A stretch of 10,505 nucleotides of DNA from Phoronis ovalis (taxonomy: Eukaryota; Phoronida; Phoronidae): the NCBI GenBank assembly GCA_028565635.1, contig JAOXYB010062901.1, positions 1 to 10,505 of the forward strand, written 5' to 3'. Of this stretch, positions 9,501-10,505 are shown piece by piece (within the stretch, counting starts at the first letter, position 1; every line of letters begins with the position of its first letter). The notes under the pieces are model-generated. The model worked only from the letters and a program-made list of their open reading frames with translations. It did not search any database and was not told the DNA's origin. A program made the translations under genes and the position numbers.

Positions 9501-10159
9501 GTAGGTCAGGACGTGCCAATTCACCAATAAGTTCTAAACATTTCACACGCACCAAATGACTTGAGTTTTTCAGGAGCTGCAAGTCATAAAATTATATTTA
9601 TTATAATAACTTTCTGTACTGCTGGTAGTGATTATGTGCTTGTAATTAGAAATACTACACTATTGTAGAACAAGCAGATATTTGACTACACTAATTATAG
9701 AGTTTGAACAATAAAAAACAAGGCAAATGCACTATTCACCACCAATTTTCATGTCTCATTCACAATCACTGATGAATAAATTTAAGTAGTAGTGCCATTA
9801 ACCATTTCACAGTAATTACCCCGAATATTCATGTCTAAAGTAGGACATTTTGATGCTTCACACTTTAAAATTTCAGCTATTTGCTTACAACGGGAAAATA
9901 CCTTCATATTTCAGTGGTTTAGCTATTCACGTAAAAAGATTTGTCGAGTCATTCACTGGGATGTACCTCCAGTGATGTTCCAACAAACCAAAGACAAAAC
10001 AGGTATAAAAGAAAGTGTACACTTATTTAGTGATTTATTTAATTAAGTTTACCTGCTTTGTACTGTTTATTATTGTGTGATGTAAGTTTTCATTTTGAGG
10101 CTGACACAAACCGATCACCATAAGTACATGAACAAGCTGAGAAACCACATTATGTGAAC
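256..10159 (-). CDS. INTS4: Integrator complex subunit 4, partial gene (15 internal exons)
   Basis: INTS4 is a nuclear HEAT-repeat scaffold of the metazoan Integrator complex. It associates with the INTS9/INTS11 endonuclease pair to form the cleavage module that processes snRNA 3' ends and terminates promoter-proximal transcription. Joining 15 minus-strand exons gives an open frame of 726 codons with consistent phases throughout. Matches to remembered human INTS4 include SSGQKWADDAPKEQVD, SGACGAFVHGLEDE, YLVDMFNDEIE, LREDQ, ELLSTHP, EPDMDDPAYI, LIPVLK and ATVTIIEPTGTSDNPL. Residues ~1-466 of the partial product form the HEAT-type alpha-helical array, ~467-628 a less conserved helical region, and ~685-726 the start of the C-terminal beta-rich domain. 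No frameshift or internal stop was found, so the gene looks intact where visible. Both ends are missing: the first codon in view is split with an upstream exon, and exon O ends at a splice donor. All introns are GT-AG. The family assignment is secure; exact splice sites are read by eye. Confidence 0.95.
783..976 (-). CDS. INTS4: INTS4 exon N
   Basis: Residues 564-627 plus two bases of codon 628. It begins VIELTYQIQHLFVGLNSEDL, then GRIFQMRLQAYTILLV and EAELEKDLKMYIKRVDALQ. The human counterpart contains ETYKMEFMYSG, MRLQAKALQLIV and EKFLQEVDFFQR. It is predicted all-helical, and the conserved MRLQA motif anchors the alignment. The acceptor is tttttatag and the donor CAAAG|gtaatg. Confidence 0.92.
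977..2431 (-). other. Intron M-N (1455 bp), carrying a LINE remnant
   Basis: The longest intron in the window. About 1430-2025 is a degenerate LINE reverse-transcriptase tail, listed separately. About 1000-1430 and 2030-2430 are AT-rich and show no reading frame, RNA gene or obvious repeat. Confidence 0.8.
1430..2025 (-). pseudogene. Decayed LINE (non-LTR retrotransposon) RT C-terminal fragment
   Basis: On the minus strand, 2013-1816 reads FDSMVKPILLLYVGD, then SPIEKLHMQFCKRILGVPKH. This resembles the FDS-x-VxPILLYG-x-E and IEK-x-H-x-FCK-x-LGV signatures found after the reverse-transcriptase core in many invertebrate LINEs. In other frames downstream come VGLTPLEVKQC, LTTLGFQKVWYHLSK, then KTYSLYKNDIKQEKYLNMLN, SLAKRRTSS, and finally SPEQRFWTDYDKCED, like the terminal Cys/His-containing region of those elements. 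Order and spacing are right, but there are frame changes and several stops, so it is dead. It lies in the same orientation as INTS4, inside an intron. Family and exact borders are uncertain; I saw no poly-A tail or target duplication. Confidence 0.75.
2432..2479 (-). CDS. INTS4: INTS4 exon M (48-bp small exon)
   Basis: Residues 548-563, CSPSQAAITRASLIEK, 16 codons in phase 0 at both ends. It aligns with the human helix SDLASAAAKQIMEE just before the ETYKMEF segment. The acceptor is gcttatttcag and the donor AAG|gtattt. Because it is short and in phase 0 on both sides, skipping it would keep the frame. The protein is about 5 residues shorter than human here, so an additional tiny exon cannot be excluded. 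Confidence 0.8.
2480..3214 (-). other. Intron L-M (735 bp)
   Basis: AT-rich intron. It contains a short fold-back at 2809-2844 (described separately) and a T-rich run near 2925. A 95-codon plus-strand open frame at 2897-3184 has low-complexity content, starts in a T run, and is not credible as a gene. Confidence 0.7.
2809..2844. repeat. Short fold-back motif, possible repeat-end remnant
   Basis: TGAAGAAA at 2810-2817 pairs with TTTCTTCA at 2837-2844 (8 bp, 19-base loop). The string CTGAAGAA...CAAAACGTTTC resembles the CTGAnGA...GAAACG pattern found near the ends of many invertebrate dispersed repeats and in hammerhead ribozyme cores. The GAAA part is changed to AAAA here, so it could only be a decayed copy. 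Confidence 0.3.
3215..3308 (-). CDS. INTS4: INTS4 exon L
   Basis: One base of codon 516 (AG|A, Arg), then residues 517-547: DVDRISEVEPELSATAQCLS, then LCISCQQAMAQ. Human INTS4 has DLQRLGELQSELAGVADFSA here. The acceptor is cattacag; the agag overlap offers a second AG two bases on, but only the first keeps the frame. The donor is CAG|gtatta. Confidence 0.87.
3309..3789 (-). other. Intron K-L (481 bp)
   Basis: Apart from the triple 20-bp tandem repeat at 3611-3670, this is AT-rich intron sequence with no coding potential or structured element that I can see. Confidence 0.75.
3611..3670. repeat. Tandem repeat, 3 x 20 bp
   Basis: Three back-to-back 20-bp units (ATACACTCAGCAGGATTGTT) at 3611-3630, 3631-3650 and 3651-3670. 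The first two are identical and the third differs by one C-to-T change at 3661. Such a young, short array is likely to vary in copy number between individuals. It is about 120 bp from exon K. Confidence 0.97.
3790..3938 (-). CDS. INTS4: INTS4 exon K
   Basis: Residues 467-515 plus two bases of codon 516. It begins NLGSVSNSFQGTNVNLSGAR, a probably flexible Ser/Asn-rich linker, then FLTQMVEKLSAIGDLSSPAS and NLLQMIK. It aligns loosely with human FLQQSLERVYSLQHLDPQGA and LLEFTIRDL. Similarity is low, but length, helix pattern and phase fit. The acceptor is atattttag and the donor AAAAG|gtacaa. Confidence 0.86.
4371..4375 (+). repeat. Target site duplication, left copy (CTCAC)
   Basis: CTCAC directly precedes the TGTTAC terminus and is repeated at 5309-5313 directly after the GTAACA terminus. 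Confidence 0.88.
4376..4704 (+). repeat. Left terminal inverted repeat of the fold-back element
   Basis: 329-bp arm starting TGTTACGGCC and ending near TTTCTTTAGTTAGCT. It contains GATTGG (inverted CCAAT), CGGCCG and the string GAAGCTCTAGAAG. A single copy of the 14-bp unit that is repeated in the other arm lies at 4509-4522. Confidence 0.92.
4974..5308 (-). repeat. Right terminal inverted repeat of the fold-back element
   Basis: 335-bp arm, the inverted counterpart of 4376-4704, ending GGCTGTAACA. It differs from the left arm mainly by the tandem 14-bp units at 5159-5195 and a few substitutions. Confidence 0.92.
5159..5195. repeat. Tandem 14-bp repeat inside the right arm
   Basis: GTTCAAAGTGGTTA at 5159-5172 and 5173-5186, followed by a partial third unit GTTCAAAGT to 5195. 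The left arm has only one (inverted) copy, so the expansion or loss happened in one arm. Confidence 0.93.
5309..5313 (+). repeat. Target site duplication, right copy (CTCAC)
   Basis: CTCAC directly follows GTAACA and is identical to 4371-4375. It is 24 bp inside the intron from the donor of exon J. Confidence 0.88.
5338..5471 (-). CDS. INTS4: INTS4 exon J
   Basis: Two bases of codon 422 (Tyr), then residues 423-466. It reads ISILILVFNAAVDCPTMNQL, then HYNYLRETLPQLIPVLK, matching human IAVLVLIFNAAKTCPTMPAL and HYAYLRDSLSHLVPALR. This closes the well-conserved helical array. The acceptor is gtctacag (end of the U12-type intron) and the donor AAG|gtaaaa. The fold-back transposon begins only 24 bp into the following intron. 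Confidence 0.94.
5472..5694 (-). other. INTS4: Putative U12-type (minor spliceosome) intron of INTS4
   Basis: This 223-bp intron starts gtatcctttt (minus strand, 5694 down to 5685), which matches the rigid U12 donor consensus RTATCCTTT in full. Near its 3' end the minus strand reads tcttaac at 5491-5485, one base from the TCCTTAAC-type U12 branch element. The presumed branch A is about 14 nt from the acceptor AG, inside the narrow spacing of minor introns, and there is no long polypyrimidine tract. It interrupts the codon for Tyr in DDPAY in phase 1. No other donor in the window has this sequence. Confidence 0.85.
5695..5810 (-). CDS. INTS4: INTS4 exon I
   Basis: One base of codon 383, residues 384-421, and one base of codon 422. 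The encoded block includes LGKHHPSLTLPVVPELLSTH and PYFDTPEPDMDDPA, close to human LGSRHPTLVLPLVPELLSTH and PFFDTAEPDMDDPA. The acceptor is ccttttcag. The donor is GCAT|gtatcctttt, which fits the U12-type 5' splice consensus. Codon 422 (T|AT, Tyr) spans that intron. Confidence 0.94.
5811..6367 (-). other. Intron H-I (557 bp)
   Basis: AT-rich intron with normal GT-AG ends. I see no reading frame, RNA gene, inverted repeat or tandem array in it. Confidence 0.7.
6368..6510 (-). CDS. INTS4: INTS4 exon H
   Basis: Residues 336-382 plus two bases of codon 383. It begins DCSYDIREGLRDMLCHVQLA, equivalent to human DSSRDIREALHELLCCTNVS, and ends LENLKRYPQDRSSIW, like human LKNLTKYPTDRDSIW. The acceptor is tttatag and the donor TGGAG|gtattt. 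Codon 383 (AG|A, Arg) is completed by exon I. Confidence 0.92.
6511..6918 (-). other. Intron G-H (408 bp)
   Basis: AT-rich intron. A 65-codon minus-strand open frame at 6532-6729 lies wholly inside it, resembles nothing I know, and has no splice or family support. I see nothing else. Confidence 0.7.
6919..7124 (-). CDS. INTS4: INTS4 exon G
   Basis: Two bases of codon 267 (G|AA, Glu), then residues 268-335. It reads VRNAAIDSLCELASQSANFA and later DYLVDMFNDEIESVRLNAIH, then LREDQVEIVLEILK. Human INTS4 has LDFLVDMFNDEIEEVRLQSI and LREDQLDTVLAVLE at these places. It covers two HEAT repeats. The acceptor is ccttttcag and the donor AAA|gtatgt. The open frame runs on past the donor, but similarity stops there. 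Confidence 0.93.
7125..7441 (-). other. Intron F-G (317 bp)
   Basis: Short AT-rich intron in phase 1. I see nothing in it beyond its splice signals. Confidence 0.7.
7442..7616 (-). CDS. INTS4: INTS4 exon F (most conserved block)
   Basis: Residues 209-266 plus one base of codon 267. It starts RKHSAHERQKEHFQAGEWSS, followed by GQKWADDAPKEQVD and SSGACGAFVHGLEDEFY. This is the strongest single piece of evidence for INTS4, nearly residue for residue with the human region from RKRTAHERAKE to HGLEDEMYE. The basic/acidic linker between two HEAT helices is a family hallmark. The acceptor is tcttgcag and the donor TACG|gtatta. Confidence 0.96.
7617..7990 (-). other. Intron E-F (374 bp)
   Basis: AT-rich phase-0 intron. 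I see nothing in it beyond its splice signals. Confidence 0.7.
7991..8062 (-). CDS. INTS4: INTS4 exon E
   Basis: Residues 185-208, 24 whole codons in phase 0. It begins GSLHLVSPKFLDQTLDKKLM and ends SNMR, like human GSMEQVSSHFLEQTLDKKLM. The acceptor is tatttcag and the donor CGG|gtaaga, the closest to the textbook GTAAG donor in this gene. Confidence 0.93.
8063..8368 (-). other. Intron D-E (306 bp)
   Basis: AT-rich phase-0 intron without recognisable elements. Confidence 0.7.
8369..8489 (-). CDS. INTS4: INTS4 exon D
   Basis: One base of codon 144, then residues 145-184. It contains DEELRLVDDAFAKICNMVND and KVRAEAAELL, matching human NEEIRLVDDAFGKICHMVSD and VRVQAAKLLG. The acceptor is cgttgtag and the donor TTG|gtatat. 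It ends in phase 0. Confidence 0.93.
8490..8793 (-). other. Intron C-D (304 bp)
   Basis: AT-rich intron that splits a Ser codon (AG|T). No recognisable elements. Confidence 0.7.
8794..8933 (-). CDS. INTS4: INTS4 exon C
   Basis: Residues 98-143 plus two bases of codon 144. The encoded helix pair contains YDQACKALTDDYEGVRLSAV and then KLMWVVSHLFPE, matching human YNQACKLLSDDYEQVRSAAV and QLIWVVSQLYPE. The acceptor is tctccag and the donor GAAAG|gttaga. Codon 144 (AG|T, Ser) is completed by exon D. Confidence 0.93.
8934..9390 (-). other. Intron B-C (457 bp)
   Basis: AT-rich phase-0 intron. Exon B's open frame extends by chance to 9259 but has no similarity there. Nothing else seen. Confidence 0.7.
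9391..9576 (-). CDS. INTS4: INTS4 exon B
   Basis: Residues 36-97 (62 whole codons, phase 0 at both ends). It starts LLKNSSHLVRVKCLELIGEL and contains DSDSRVRTAAFQAM, the counterpart of human DQDPRVRTAAIKAM. The D-x-RVRxAA pattern is typical of a HEAT repeat. The acceptor is cttgcag and the donor ATG|gtaaat. The frame stays open for about 45 codons past the donor, but that extension loses all similarity while the next exon resumes it, so the splice site is preferred. Confidence 0.93.
9577..10052 (-). other. Intron A-B (476 bp), possible repeat segment
   Basis: About 9815-10010 is less AT-rich than the surrounding intron and keeps a 71-codon plus-strand frame open (9831-10046). It contains a 7-bp stem, TCACTGG at 9953-9959 with CCAGTGA at 9969-9975. 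This could be a dispersed repeat, but I recognise no family and see no termini. Confidence 0.4.
10053..10159 (-). CDS. INTS4: INTS4 exon A (first exon in window)
   Basis: Partial-product residues 1-35, starting SHNVVSQLVHVLMVIG and matching the human stretch that begins SHQVLAQLLDTLLAIG. The acceptor is a T-rich tract ending tttttag just above 10159, and the donor is CAG|gtaaac. The exon starts with two bases of a split codon and ends in phase 0. It is one HEAT helix pair. About 120 residues of the protein must be encoded upstream, outside the window. Confidence 0.9.
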
Positions 10160-10161
10160 CT

Positions 10162-10505
10162 AAAAAGAAAATGCACAGAATGAAATAGAAAAATTACAGA
10201 AATGCAGATAATTTCAAATAAAAAAAATTAGTAATTTGCATAAATGTGGACTTTACTAGCAACATAACATAATCTAAATTCGGGAACCAGACATTTCTTT
10301 AAGAACATAAATGTGTCTCATAAAATAGTCAATTAAAATATATAAAACAAGAGGTCTGCTGGTGCAGACAGATGCCCATCATATGATGTAGTTTTTTAGT
10401 TGTAAAGCCATCTTTGTATGTATAAGAGTTTGAGGTTGATAATAGAGGGAAAATGTCAAATTTTTGGTTTAAAAGGAAAATAGGTGGTTTTGCTTTGTCT
10501 TTCCC
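10162..10505 (-). other. 3' part of the intron upstream of exon A
   Basis: No exon of the expected INTS4 N-terminal region could be found here. 10162-10340 is AT-rich intron sequence; from about 10346 to the edge it looks like the beginning of a dispersed repeat, listed separately. Confidence 0.7.
10346..10390 (+). repeat. Edge of a CAAGAGG-hairpin dispersed repeat
   Basis: AACAAGAGG is followed at once by a 6-bp hairpin, GTCTGC (10354-10359), TGGT loop, GCAGAC (10364-10369), and then by a perfect 12-bp palindrome CATCATATGATG at 10377-10388. I recall AACAAGAGG followed by a short GC-rich hairpin as a common repeat terminus in molluscan genomes. The element probably continues past the right edge, so its other end cannot be judged. 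Confidence 0.45.

Noticed and set aside
9831-10046. 71-codon plus-strand open frame
   Set aside because: It is intronic and antisense with no family resemblance or splice context; it may be part of a repeat.

Overview
This is a stretch of AT-rich animal genomic DNA, not microbial. The + strand has no convincing gene. The minus strand carries the middle and most of the C-terminal part of one protein-coding gene, split by GT-AG introns. The joined reading frame is an orthologue of Integrator complex subunit 4 (INTS4). I place 15 internal exons between 10159 and 256. Their phases agree at every junction, and together they give 726 complete codons (2178 nt). The start codon and N-terminal exons lie beyond the right edge, and the last C-terminal exons lie beyond the left edge. 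Comparison is with human INTS4 as I remember it (about 960 residues); the window covers roughly residues 120-860 of that.

Layout, in gene order from right to left: 10159-7991 (exons A-E) encodes N-terminal HEAT-type helices. 7616-7442 (exon F) holds the best-conserved block, with WADDAPKEQVD and GACGAFVHGLEDE. 7124-6368 (exons G, H) continues the HEAT array. 5810-5338 (exons I, J) completes it, and the intron between these two has the signals of a minor-spliceosome (U12-type) intron. 3938-256 (exons K-O) encodes the helical middle and the start of the C-terminal beta-rich domain, with TIIEP and SDNPL motifs.

The larger introns hold repeats. A 933-bp fold-back element (4376-5308) has ~330-bp inverted arms, TG...CA ends and a perfect 5-bp target duplication, and it sits 24 bp inside the intron after exon J. 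A decayed LINE reverse-transcriptase tail lies at about 1430-2025. There is a triple 20-bp tandem repeat at 3611-3670, and the edge of another dispersed repeat at about 10346-10390. The other introns are short (223-735 bp) and mostly featureless.

The intron sizes, base composition and repeat types suggest an invertebrate, most likely a lophotrochozoan such as a mollusc. That is inference from the LINE type and the CAAGAGG-hairpin repeat; nothing in the window fixes the species. I found no novel gene system. The points most worth checking are the U12-type intron and the fold-back transposon.
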